Source: Streptobacillus canis
GTDB taxonomy: Bacteria; Fusobacteriota; Fusobacteriia; Fusobacteriales; Leptotrichiaceae
NCBI RefSeq assembly: GCF_009733925.1
Contig: NZ_WOEI01000024.1
Coordinates: 1-25,484 of the forward strand
Direction: 5' to 3'
Length of the DNA stretch: 25,484 nt
The notes under the pieces were generated by a model. The model was not told the DNA's origin and did not search any database. It worked only from the letters and a program-made list of their open reading frames with translations. Position numbers and translations under genes: made by a program. Below, piece by piece: positions 8,590 through 16,281 of the stretch (position 1 is its first letter; every line of letters begins with the position of its first letter).

Positions 8590-8787
8590 TTGTTAGGTAA
8601 AGTTAAATGGTTTAACGAAAAAAAAGGATTTGGATTTATTTCAGGTGAAGATGGGAAAGATTATTTCTTACATTTTTCAAAAATAAACAAAAGTGGTTTC
8701 AAAACAGTTAACGAAGGTGAAGAAGTAGAATTCGACGTTGAAGACGGAGAAAAAGGACCACAAGCAACAAACGTAGTTTCTAAATAA
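8590..8787 (+). CDS. Cold-shock domain protein (CspA family), TTG start
   Basis: Small single-domain OB-fold protein of 65 residues that binds single-stranded RNA and DNA, usually acting as an RNA chaperone. RNP1-like KGFGFIS and RNP2-like DYFLHFS motifs follow the GKVKWFN opening. The end GPQATNVV is typical of the family. I start it at TTG 8590: GGAGGA at 8578-8583 is correctly spaced, and the longer frame from 8527 would include promoter sequence and 21 residues unlike any Csp. It is a monocistronic unit with its own promoter and terminator, which suggests strong expression. Confidence 0.95.
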   Translation: MLGKVKWFNEKKGFGFISGEDGKDYFLHFSKINKSGFKTVNEGEEVEFDVEDGEKGPQATNVVSK

Positions 8788-8811
8788 TAAAAATAAATAG
8801 AATAAGTTTGG

Positions 8812-8842
8812 CTATCTCTTGTATTAGAGATAGTTTTTTTTT
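8812..8842 (+). terminator. Rho-independent terminator after the cold-shock gene
   Basis: CTATCTCT (8812-8819) pairs with AGAGATAG (8826-8833) across a 6-nt loop and is followed by nine T. It ends 17 bp before the start of the ABC permease gene. Confidence 0.9.
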
Positions 8843-8859
8843 ACTAGAAATGAGGTTGA

Positions 8860-9792
8860 ATGTTAAAGAAAGTTTTTTCTAAAATTATTAGAAGTTTTAT
8901 AGTTGTATTCTCAGTAATTACTTTAACTTTTTTCATGATTCATTCTTTACCAAATAATTTTATTGATGAAGAATTAGATGAAACAGTAAAAGAACAGATT
9001 ATAAAGACATATAATTTAGACAAACCAATTACAGAACAATATGGATTATATTTAAATAAAATAATAAAAGTTGATCTAGGAGAATCAATTAAATATGATA
9101 AAGTAAAAGTTGTAGATGTTATAAAAAATAATTTTCCTACATCACTTGATCTTGGAGTGAGAGTTTTAACTTTTTCTCTATTTTTAGCTTTTATTTTTTC
9201 ACTAATTTCAATAAACTATAAAAAAATTGACAAATTTTTTGTAAATGTATCAAGTATCCTAATTTCCATACCAAGTTTTGTGATAGTGGGATTTTTACAG
9301 TTTTATGCGGTATATATACATAAAGGCATTTTAGGTTTACCAAAGTTAAGTATTATAGGATATTTTGGACCAGGAGAAAAAATATTACCAATATTAACAT
9401 TAGTTCTTTTCTACACACCTATTATTTTTAAATTATTAAGAAAGAAAATAAAAGAAGAAATAAATAAGGAATATGTGGAATTTGCCTTATGTAAGGGATT
9501 TAATTTAAATTATGTAGTTATAAAACATATTTTAAAAAATATTATTCCATCATTACTATCAAGTCTTGTTCCTTATATAGTATCTTTAATAACAGGTTCA
9601 TTCATAGTAGAAACATTATTTGGAATACCAGGACTAGGGAAATATTTTACTAGTTCTGTAATAGAAAGGGATTATCCTATGATTATGGGATTAACAATAT
9701 TTTATACATTAGTTTTAGTATCTTTATTTACGTTAATGGATATTTTAGTACTAATTTCTGATAAAAGATTGAAGGTGAAAGAAGATGAATAA
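8860..9792 (+). CDS. ABC transporter permease, DppB/OppB/NikB family
   Basis: First permease of a peptide/nickel-class importer, 310 residues with about six membrane helices. The N-terminal pattern TFFMIHSLP and the block YNLDKPITEQYGLYLNKIIK-VDLGES are typical of DppB-type proteins. The EAA loop that contacts the ATPase is near residues 205-225 (EFALCKGFNLNYVVIKHILKN), and ETLFGIPGLGKYF follows. A GAGGT ribosome site supports the ATG at 8860. It overlaps the second permease by 8 bp. The substrate is undetermined. No promoter fits between the terminator upstream and this start. Confidence 0.92.
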   Translation: MLKKVFSKIIRSFIVVFSVITLTFFMIHSLPNNFIDEELDETVKEQIIKTYNLDKPITEQYGLYLNKIIKVDLGESIKYDKVKVVDVIKNNFPTSLDLGVRVLTFSLFLAFIFSLISINYKKIDKFFVNVSSILISIPSFVIVGFLQFYAVYIHKGILGLPKLSIIGYFGPGEKILPILTLVLFYTPIIFKLLRKKIKEEINKEYVEFALCKGFNLNYVVIKHILKNIIPSLLSSLVPYIVSLITGSFIVETLFGIPGLGKYFTSSVIERDYPMIMGLTIFYTLVLVSLFTLMDILVLISDKRLKVKEDE

Positions 9793-10564
9793 AAAATTAA
9801 ATTCAAAAATTTTTGTTTTACTTCTAATCTTATTTGTTTTATTAGAAAAAATATTTAATAAATTTGACTATAGTTCTCAAGATTTAAGTAATGTAGAACT
9901 TAAATTTTTTGAAAATGGTCATATTTTGGGAACAGATTATCTAGGAAGAGATTTACTTGCAAGAATATCTGAAGGAATATATACTTCACTTGTTTTAACA
10001 ATAATAGTATGTATTACATGCTTAATATTAGGACTTTTAATAGGAAGTTTAATGGGATATTATGGGAAATTTATAGATAAAATAGGAATGATGTTAATAG
10101 AATTATTATTGTCAATTCCAAGTATTATAATTATTATATTTATATTACTTATATTTGGAAATAGTTTTATATTGCTTGTGTTTGCAATTAGTTTTACGAG
10201 AAGTTTAAGACTTGCACTATTGGTTAGAAATGAAGTGATAAAAATAAAGATAGCAGCCTATGTAGAAATTGCAAAAAATATGGGTGCAAGTTCAATATAT
10301 ATAATAAAAAAACATATTATTCCAAACATTTTACCAATAATTTATGTAAGAATAACTTTAATGATACCTGGAATAATATTTACGGAGAGTTATCTTTCAT
10401 TTATGGGAATTGGAATTAGACACCCAAGACCATCATTAGGAAATTTAATTTCAACTGGATTTTCAAGATTATTAATAGCGCCACAACAGTTTATACTTGC
10501 AAGTTTTATTTTAATAATTATAAGTTTAATTTTTGGAGGTATTTATGAAAATGATAGAAATTAA
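9785..10564 (+). CDS. ABC transporter permease, DppC/OppC/NikC family
   Basis: Second permease, 259 residues with about six hydrophobic segments. The N-terminal LGTDYLGRDLLAR motif is diagnostic of DppC/OppC/NikC proteins, and the EAA loop reads EIAKNMGASSIYIIKKHIIPN. A later block FTESYLSFMGIGI is also family-typical. It is short compared with DppC/OppC (about 300 residues) and closer to NikC. AAGGTGA precedes the ATG. The 3' end overlaps the first ATPase gene by 20 bp. It pairs with the preceding permease as the membrane heterodimer. Confidence 0.92.
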   Translation: MNKKLNSKIFVLLLILFVLLEKIFNKFDYSSQDLSNVELKFFENGHILGTDYLGRDLLARISEGIYTSLVLTIIVCITCLILGLLIGSLMGYYGKFIDKIGMMLIELLLSIPSIIIIIFILLIFGNSFILLVFAISFTRSLRLALLVRNEVIKIKIAAYVEIAKNMGASSIYIIKKHIIPNILPIIYVRITLMIPGIIFTESYLSFMGIGIRHPRPSLGNLISTGFSRLLIAPQQFILASFILIIISLIFGGIYENDRN

Positions 10565-11252
10565 GAATTTGAATATTATTACTTCTGAAAAAACTATTAT
10601 TAAAAATGTTAGTTTTGATATTAATGAAAATGAAGTTGTTGCTTTAATTGGTAGTTCAGGGAGTGGTAAAAGTCAGATTGCAAAAGCAATAAAAGGATTA
10701 TCAAAATTAAATGTAAGCGGGGAAATAAAATCAAATATTAAAAATATAGAAATTGGATATATTTTTCAAGATTTTTCATTATGTTTAAATCCGGTTTTAA
10801 AATTAAAAGAACAAATTATTGAAGCTGTAATATATCACAAAATACTATCAAGGAAAGAAGCTCTATTAAAAGCTGAAAATATACTTGAGAGTCTAAATTT
10901 AGATAAAAGTCTTTTAGAAAAATATCCTTTTGAACTAAGTGGTGGTCAAAAACAGAGAATAGTTATAGCAATATGTCTAATGACAGATCCTAAAATATTA
11001 ATTTGTGATGAAATTACGACTGGACTTGATAATATAAATGAGTATGAAATTTTAAGTTTGGTTTCAAGCCTTAATAAATCTGTTTTATTAATCACTCATA
11101 ATATATTTGCTGCAAAAAAATTTGCAAAAAGAATACTATTTCTAAATAATGGTGGGGTAATAAATGTAGATAATTTAGAAGATTTAAATAAATATAAGGA
11201 AAATGAGTATATAACTGCAATGAATAGAATTTTGGGTGATTTAAATGATTAA
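10545..11252 (+). CDS. ABC transporter ATP-binding protein, DppD/NikD type (short)
   Basis: Cytoplasmic ATPase of 235 residues. Walker A GSSGSGKSQ lies near residues 36-44, followed by a Q-loop FQDFSLCLNP, signature LSGGQKQR, Walker B ILICDE and switch His in ITHNI. I start at ATG 10545, placed after GGAGGT (10535-10540); ATG 10551 is possible, and the TTG at 10533 overlaps the ribosome site. The roughly 80-residue C-terminal extension of classical OppD/DppD is missing, as in NikD-like proteins, and the LNP in the Q-loop is typical of this peptide/nickel class. It overlaps the next ATPase by 8 bp. Confidence 0.92.
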   Translation: MKMIEIKNLNIITSEKTIIKNVSFDINENEVVALIGSSGSGKSQIAKAIKGLSKLNVSGEIKSNIKNIEIGYIFQDFSLCLNPVLKLKEQIIEAVIYHKILSRKEALLKAENILESLNLDKSLLEKYPFELSGGQKQRIVIAICLMTDPKILICDEITTGLDNINEYEILSLVSSLNKSVLLITHNIFAAKKFAKRILFLNNGGVINVDNLEDLNKYKENEYITAMNRILGDLND

Positions 11253-11916
11253 GTTAATAGATGTTTCTAAAGTATATGAAAGTAAGAGTGCTTTAAGTAA
11301 TATAAATATTGAAATTGATGATGCTTCATTGGTAGTAGTTGTAGGAGAAAGTGGAAGCGGTAAAAGTACACTTGGAAAGATAATTTCTAGGTTAACAAAT
11401 CCAACAGAAGGTATGGTTGAAGTAAATGGAAAAGTTGGAGTAATCTTTCAAGAATATAGTAGTTCAATAAATCCTATTTTTACAGTATTTGAAGTATTAA
11501 AAGAAGTGTTTGTAATAAAAAAAGAAAAAATTCAAATGGAAAAAATATATGAAGTATTGAATTTTGTCTCTTTAAATAATATTGATATAAATTCAAAAGC
11601 GAATATATTGTCTGGAGGAGAAAAACAAAGATTAGTTATTGCAAGAGCAATATTATATGATCCAGATATTTTTATTTTTGATGAAGCAATTTCTTCACTT
11701 GATGTTCATTTACAATTTCAGATTATAGAGATAGTAAGAAAATTAAATCTAGAATACCAAAAAACTATTATTTTCATTACACACAATATAGAGCTAATAA
11801 AGTATTTAAGTGAAGATGTAATTGTATTAAAAAATGGGGAGATAATTGAAAGAGGAAATGTACTAAAGTCATGTAAAAATGATTATACAAAAAAAATATT
11901 AAATATATGGAAATAG
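11245..11916 (+). CDS. ABC transporter ATP-binding protein, DppF/NikE type (short)
   Basis: Second ATPase of the importer, 223 residues. Walker A GESGSGKST, Q-loop FQEYSSSINP, signature LSGGEKQR, Walker B IFIFDEAISSLD and switch His in ITHNIE are all present, so it should be active. It lacks the C-terminal extension of OppF/DppF. GGGTGAT precedes the ATG. It is the last gene of the four-gene unit; no substrate-binding protein gene is found next to it, so the binding protein must be encoded elsewhere. The short ATPases favour a nickel/metallophore-type rather than oligopeptide-type importer, but this is weak inference. Confidence 0.92.
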   Translation: MIKLIDVSKVYESKSALSNINIEIDDASLVVVVGESGSGKSTLGKIISRLTNPTEGMVEVNGKVGVIFQEYSSSINPIFTVFEVLKEVFVIKKEKIQMEKIYEVLNFVSLNNIDINSKANILSGGEKQRLVIARAILYDPDIFIFDEAISSLDVHLQFQIIEIVRKLNLEYQKTIIFITHNIELIKYLSEDVIVLKNGEIIERGNVLKSCKNDYTKKILNIWK

Positions 11917-11945
11917 CATAAAATGTAGATTTTTTCAAGATTTTA

Positions 11946-11954
11946 TGATATAAT
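11946..11954 (+). promoter_or_regulatory. Extended -10 promoter before the trmR-uvrB-smc gene run
   Basis: TGATATAAT at 11946-11954 is a perfect extended -10 element. No good -35 is seen at 17 bp (tagatt at 11926-11931), which is acceptable for this promoter type. Transcription would start near 11961, about 20 nt before the ATG. An inverted repeat CATAAAAT (11917-11924) / ATTTTATG (11940-11947) overlaps it. Confidence 0.65.
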
Positions 11955-11979
11955 TTAGGAAACGTGTGAAAGGATTTTT

Positions 11980-12609
11980 ATGATAAATAATTTTGAAAAT
12001 TCTAGTATTTTTGCTAGAAGCTTATTTAAGTTTGATGAAAAAAAAGAAATGCTAGAAAAGATAGCATTAGATAATTCAATACCTATAATTACAAGAGAAG
12101 TGCTTAGATATATGATTTTTTTAGCAGAAAATATTAAAGCTAAAGATATACTTGAAGTAGGAACAGCAACAGGTTTTTCAGGTATTTTTTTAGCAGAAGT
12201 TTGCCAAAAAAATAATGGTAAGTTACTAACTATAGAAATAGATGAGGAAAGATATTTAGAAGCAAATAAAAATTTTAAAGAATTTGGATTAGATACATAT
12301 ATAGAAAGTATACATGATGATGCTTTAAATATTTTACCAAAATTGAATAAAAAATTTGATTTTATATTTATTGATGCTGCAAAATCTAAATATGAAGATT
12401 TCTTTAAATACTCATATGAATTAATTAATGATGGTGGAATAATATTCATAGATAACCTAATGTTTAGAGGATATGTTGCTGAAAAAGAAATTCCAAGAAG
12501 ATATAAAACAATGGTTAGAAATTTAAAGGATTTTATTAATAATTTAAATGATAAATACAATTTCACATTATTGCCATTTGGGGATGGTGTAGGAATAGTT
12601 ATAAAATAA
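11980..12609 (+). CDS. trmR: O-methyltransferase, TrmR (YrrM)-like
   Basis: Class I SAM-dependent methyltransferase of 209 residues in the caffeoyl-CoA O-methyltransferase-like family. SAM-binding motif I is EVGTATGFSG from residue 59, followed by the acidic TIEIDEER. The metal and substrate region reads FIFIDAAKSKYEDF, then IDNLMFRGYV and RYKTMVRNLKDF. In Bacillus subtilis the TrmR relative methylates 5-hydroxyuridine in the tRNA wobble position. The block with RYKT-VRNL and the length fit that group, but the specific function is inferred. AAAGGA precedes the ATG. It is the first gene after the extended -10 promoter. Confidence 0.82.
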   Translation: MINNFENSSIFARSLFKFDEKKEMLEKIALDNSIPIITREVLRYMIFLAENIKAKDILEVGTATGFSGIFLAEVCQKNNGKLLTIEIDEERYLEANKNFKEFGLDTYIESIHDDALNILPKLNKKFDFIFIDAAKSKYEDFFKYSYELINDGGIIFIDNLMFRGYVAEKEIPRRYKTMVRNLKDFINNLNDKYNFTLLPFGDGVGIVIK

Positions 12610-12620
12610 CGGAGGTAAAA

Positions 12621-13940
12621 ATGAAAAAAATAATAGCAGGATTAGCATTAGCAAGTTTTTTAATTTCTTGTTCTTCTGCAGTAGAACAAGTAGATTTATA
12701 CAAAGATTATAAGCCTAAATATGAATTAGGTACAGAAAAAAAAGTTGAAGAGGAAGTAACAATAACTTCAAAGACTTCAAACAAAGAAATATTAAGTAAT
12801 GAAAAACTTACTACAGTAATATTTAATAGAGAAAATAGAAAGATAAATAAAAATCTTAAAGGTGTTTGGGTTGCTTCTGTAATTAATCTTGATTTTCCAA
12901 AAACTAAAACAATGGAAGAACAAAAAAGAGAAATTGATACTATGATGGATAATGTTAAGAGTTGGGGATTAAATGCAGTATTTTTCCATGTAAGACCATC
13001 TGCAGATGCATTATATAATTCTGATTTTGAACCTTGGTCAATTTACTTAACTGGAGTACAAAATCAAAATCCTGGTTATGATCCATTAGAATATGCAATT
13101 AATGCTGCACATAAAAGAGGTATTGAGTTACACGCATGGATAAACCCATATAGAGCTTCTATGACTACAGATATATCTAAATTATCAGATAAAAGTATAG
13201 TTAAAAGAAAGCCAGAATGGATATTTGAATATGAAGGAAAATTCTATATGAATCCTGGTAATCCTAAAGTAGTAAGTTATGTTTCAGGAGCAATAGAAGA
13301 AATAGTTGAAAAATATGATATTGATGGATTACATTTAGATGATTATTTCTATCCATATCCTTCATCTACAGCTAAAATGGGAGATAATGTAGATCAAAAA
13401 GAATTTGATATGTATGGAGCAGGTTACAGTAATAGAGAAGACTGGAGACGTGATAATGTAAATAATATGATTAAAAACTTATCAGTTTCTGTTCATAAAA
13501 TTAAGCCCAATTTATCATTTGGAGTTAGTCCATTTGGTATTTGGAGAAACATTGAAAATGATGCAAGAGGATCTAAAACTAGAGGATTACAAAGTTATGA
13601 TTCATTATATGCAGATAGTTTAAAATGGATGCAAGAAGGATGGATAGACTACGTTGCACCACAAATATATTGGAATATAGGGTTTGAAAAAGCTGACTAT
13701 GAGGAATTAGTAAAATGGTGGGCTGAAAAATCTAGTGAAACTAATACACCATTATATGTTGGACATGGAGTATATAAATACTTAGAAGGAAATCCATGGA
13801 AAGATCCTAAAGAACTTGAAAAACAATTAAAATTAAATGAGAAATATGAAGCAGTAGATGGATCTATATTCTTTAGATATGGAACATTACTAGAAAATCC
13901 TTCAGATATTTTAAAACAAATAGAGGATAATTTAAAATAA
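12621..13940 (+). CDS. GHL10 (DUF187) family glycoside hydrolase-like lipoprotein
   Basis: Envelope lipoprotein of 439 residues with lipobox LISC and lipidated Cys17. A linker to about residue 75 leads into a TIM-barrel-like catalytic domain that starts at KGVWVASVINLDFP. Further family blocks are VFFHVRPSADALYNSDFEPWS, ELHAWINPYR, DGLHLDDYFYPYP, FGVSPFGIW and DYVAPQIYWN. These are hallmarks of the YngK/GHL10 group, which is thought to act on peptidoglycan or related glycans. The acidic DD pair in LHLDDYF is a likely catalytic element. GGAGG precedes the ATG. The substrate is not known. Confidence 0.88.
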   Translation: MKKIIAGLALASFLISCSSAVEQVDLYKDYKPKYELGTEKKVEEEVTITSKTSNKEILSNEKLTTVIFNRENRKINKNLKGVWVASVINLDFPKTKTMEEQKREIDTMMDNVKSWGLNAVFFHVRPSADALYNSDFEPWSIYLTGVQNQNPGYDPLEYAINAAHKRGIELHAWINPYRASMTTDISKLSDKSIVKRKPEWIFEYEGKFYMNPGNPKVVSYVSGAIEEIVEKYDIDGLHLDDYFYPYPSSTAKMGDNVDQKEFDMYGAGYSNREDWRRDNVNNMIKNLSVSVHKIKPNLSFGVSPFGIWRNIENDARGSKTRGLQSYDSLYADSLKWMQEGWIDYVAPQIYWNIGFEKADYEELVKWWAEKSSETNTPLYVGHGVYKYLEGNPWKDPKELEKQLKLNEKYEAVDGSIFFRYGTLLENPSDILKQIEDNLK

Positions 13941-13950
13941 GGAAGTAGAA

Positions 13951-15927
13951 ATGGAATTTAAATTACATTCAGATTACAAACCTACTGGAGATCAACCAGA
14001 AGCAATTAAAAGTATAGTAAATAATATTAAAAATGGAATAAGTGATCAAATTTTATTAGGTGTTACAGGAAGTGGAAAGACTTTTACTATTGCAAATATA
14101 ATAAAAGAACTAAATAGACCGGCGTTAATTATGGCTCCTAATAAAATACTTGCAGCACAGTTATATAATGAATATAAACAATTCTTTCCTGAAAATGCTG
14201 TAGAATATTTCGTTTCATATTATGATTATTATCAACCAGAAGCATATATACAGTCAACAGACACATATATAGAAAAAGATTCTGCAATAAATGAAGAGAT
14301 AGATAAGTTAACCCATGCGGCAACGGCTGCATTATTAAATAGAAAAGATGTAATAGTTATTGCATCCGTTTCTGCTATATATGGGTTAGGTTCTCCAAAT
14401 TCATATTCTGATAGAAGTATATATATTGATGTAGATTTAAATGGTATAGGTAGAAAAGATTTAATAAAAGCATTACTATCATTAAGATATGAAAGAAATG
14501 ATACTGTACTTGAAAGGGCTAAATTTAGAGTAAAAGGTGATGTAATTGATGTATATCCTATTTATCAAGATACAGTATATAGATTTGAATTCTTTGATGA
14601 AGAGTTAGAAAAGATTTCAGAATTACATACTTTAACGTATAAAAAAATAAGAGATATAAAAAGGATTAATTTGATGCCAGCAACACATTACTTATCAGAA
14701 GTTGATACTAATACTTTAGTTGAAAACATAAGGGAAGAAATGAAAGAAAGAGTAGCCTATTTTGAAGATAGATTACAGTTAGTTGAAGCACAAAGAATTA
14801 AGCAAAGAACAGAATATGATCTAGAAATGATAAAAGAAATTGGATACTGTAAAGGTATGGAAAATTATTCTAGATATCTAACAGGTAAAAAAGCAGGAGA
14901 AGCCCCATATACTTTACTTGATTATTTTCCAGAACCACCGGTTGTATTTTTAGATGAATCACATATTATGGTGCCACAAATAGGTGGAATGTCAAATGGG
15001 GACAGAAGTAGAAAAGAAATGCTGGTAAACCATGGATTTAGATTACCAAGTGCACTAGATAATAGACCATTAAGACATGAAGAATTCTTTAATAAAGTTG
15101 AACAAGTTGTATATGTTTCTGCAACACCTAGTGATTATGAGATTAATGAATCAAATGGTGAAATAGTAGAATTACTTGTAAGACCAACAGGTATAATAGA
15201 ACCAACTATTGAAATAAGACCAACTAAAAATCAGGTTGATAATTTAATGGATGATATTAAAGAGAGAGTAGCTAATGGAGAAAGAATTTTAGTTACAACA
15301 CTAACAAAAAAAATGGCTGAAGAATTAACAGAATATTATTTAGATTATGGAATAAAGGTTAAATATATGCATTCGGAAATTTCAACTATAGATAGGGTTG
15401 AAATTGTAAAAGGATTAAGAACAGGAGAATTTGATGTTTTAGTTGGAATCAATCTTTTAAGAGAGGGATTAGACTTACCAGAAGTATCTTTAGTTGCAAT
15501 ATTAGAAGCAGATAAAGAAGGATTCTTAAGATCTAGACGTTCTTTAATTCAAACTATGGGAAGAGCTGCAAGAAATGTTAATGGTCATGTAATACTTTAT
15601 GCAGATAAAATTACTAAATCAATGAAAGAAGCTATTGATGAAGTTGATAGAAGACGTGAAGTGCAAGAAAGATACAACCAAGAAAATAATATTGTACCTA
15701 AGAATGTTAAAGCTCACTTAACTGAATCATTACTTGAATATACTGATGAGGATGATAATCAAAAAGAAAGTAAAGTTACATTTAAGACTGTTAAAGAATT
15801 AGAGAAAGAAATTAAAAAAGTTGAAGCTGAAATGAAAAAATTTGCTGAAAATTATCAATATGAAGAAGCAATTGAAAGAAGAAATAAATTGAATCAACTT
15901 AAAAAAGTATTGATGGAGGTAATGTAA
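13951..15927 (+). CDS. uvrB: Excinuclease ABC subunit B
   Basis: DNA damage-verifying helicase-like subunit of nucleotide excision repair, 658 residues, normal length. Walker A GVTGSGKT is at residues 37-44. The beta-hairpin region YYDYYQPEAYIQSTDTYIEK follows, as do the DESH box (VVFLDESHIMVPQ) and the helicase motifs GINLLREGLDLPEVS and QTMGRAARN. A C-terminal UVR motif for UvrC contact is at about 620-655 (YEEAIERRNKLNQLKK). GGAAG precedes the ATG. UvrA and UvrC are not in the window. Confidence 0.98.
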   Translation: MEFKLHSDYKPTGDQPEAIKSIVNNIKNGISDQILLGVTGSGKTFTIANIIKELNRPALIMAPNKILAAQLYNEYKQFFPENAVEYFVSYYDYYQPEAYIQSTDTYIEKDSAINEEIDKLTHAATAALLNRKDVIVIASVSAIYGLGSPNSYSDRSIYIDVDLNGIGRKDLIKALLSLRYERNDTVLERAKFRVKGDVIDVYPIYQDTVYRFEFFDEELEKISELHTLTYKKIRDIKRINLMPATHYLSEVDTNTLVENIREEMKERVAYFEDRLQLVEAQRIKQRTEYDLEMIKEIGYCKGMENYSRYLTGKKAGEAPYTLLDYFPEPPVVFLDESHIMVPQIGGMSNGDRSRKEMLVNHGFRLPSALDNRPLRHEEFFNKVEQVVYVSATPSDYEINESNGEIVELLVRPTGIIEPTIEIRPTKNQVDNLMDDIKERVANGERILVTTLTKKMAEELTEYYLDYGIKVKYMHSEISTIDRVEIVKGLRTGEFDVLVGINLLREGLDLPEVSLVAILEADKEGFLRSRRSLIQTMGRAARNVNGHVILYADKITKSMKEAIDEVDRRREVQERYNQENNIVPKNVKAHLTESLLEYTDEDDNQKESKVTFKTVKELEKEIKKVEAEMKKFAENYQYEEAIERRNKLNQLKKVLMEVM

Positions 15928-15928
15928 T

Positions 15929-16273
15929 ATGAAGTATATACAATATCCTAAATGTACAACTTGCCAAAAAGCACTAAAACATTTAGAAGAAAAAGGATGT
16001 AAATTAGAAAAAAGACATATAGTTGATGAAAAGTTATCTAAAGAAGAGCTAAAAGAAATATATGAAAAATCAGGATTAGATATAAAAAAAATGTTTAATA
16101 CTAGTGGGATTTTATATAAAGAAATGAACTTGAAAGAAAAATTAGATACTATGACATTAGATGAAAAATTAGAAGTTTTATCTACTAATGGAATGTTAGT
16201 TAAAAGACCTATTTTAATAGATGGAGATAAAGTTATTATAGGATATAAAAAAGAAAACTACGATAATATCTAG
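15929..16273 (+). CDS. ArsC/Spx family thioredoxin-fold protein
   Basis: A 114-residue protein of the arsenate reductase/Spx/YffB family. The redox motif CTTC is at C9-C12, and the C-terminal VKRPILIDG block carries the cis-Pro region. A CxxC pair is shared with Spx-type regulators and some YffB-like proteins, while classic ArsC has one N-terminal catalytic Cys, so neither arsenate reduction nor RNA-polymerase binding can be assigned. The start overlaps no gene but lies 1 bp after the uvrB stop; its ribosome site GGAGG is inside the end of uvrB. Function left open. Confidence 0.88.
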   Translation: MKYIQYPKCTTCQKALKHLEEKGCKLEKRHIVDEKLSKEELKEIYEKSGLDIKKMFNTSGILYKEMNLKEKLDTMTLDEKLEVLSTNGMLVKRPILIDGDKVIIGYKKENYDNI

Positions 16274-16281
16274 GAGTGAGT

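Noticed and set aside
11955..12566. A 203-residue open frame on the - strand opposite the methyltransferase gene
   Set aside because: The + strand frame carries a full SAM-binding motif set; the - strand frame is a low-complexity Ser/Leu/Phe shadow.
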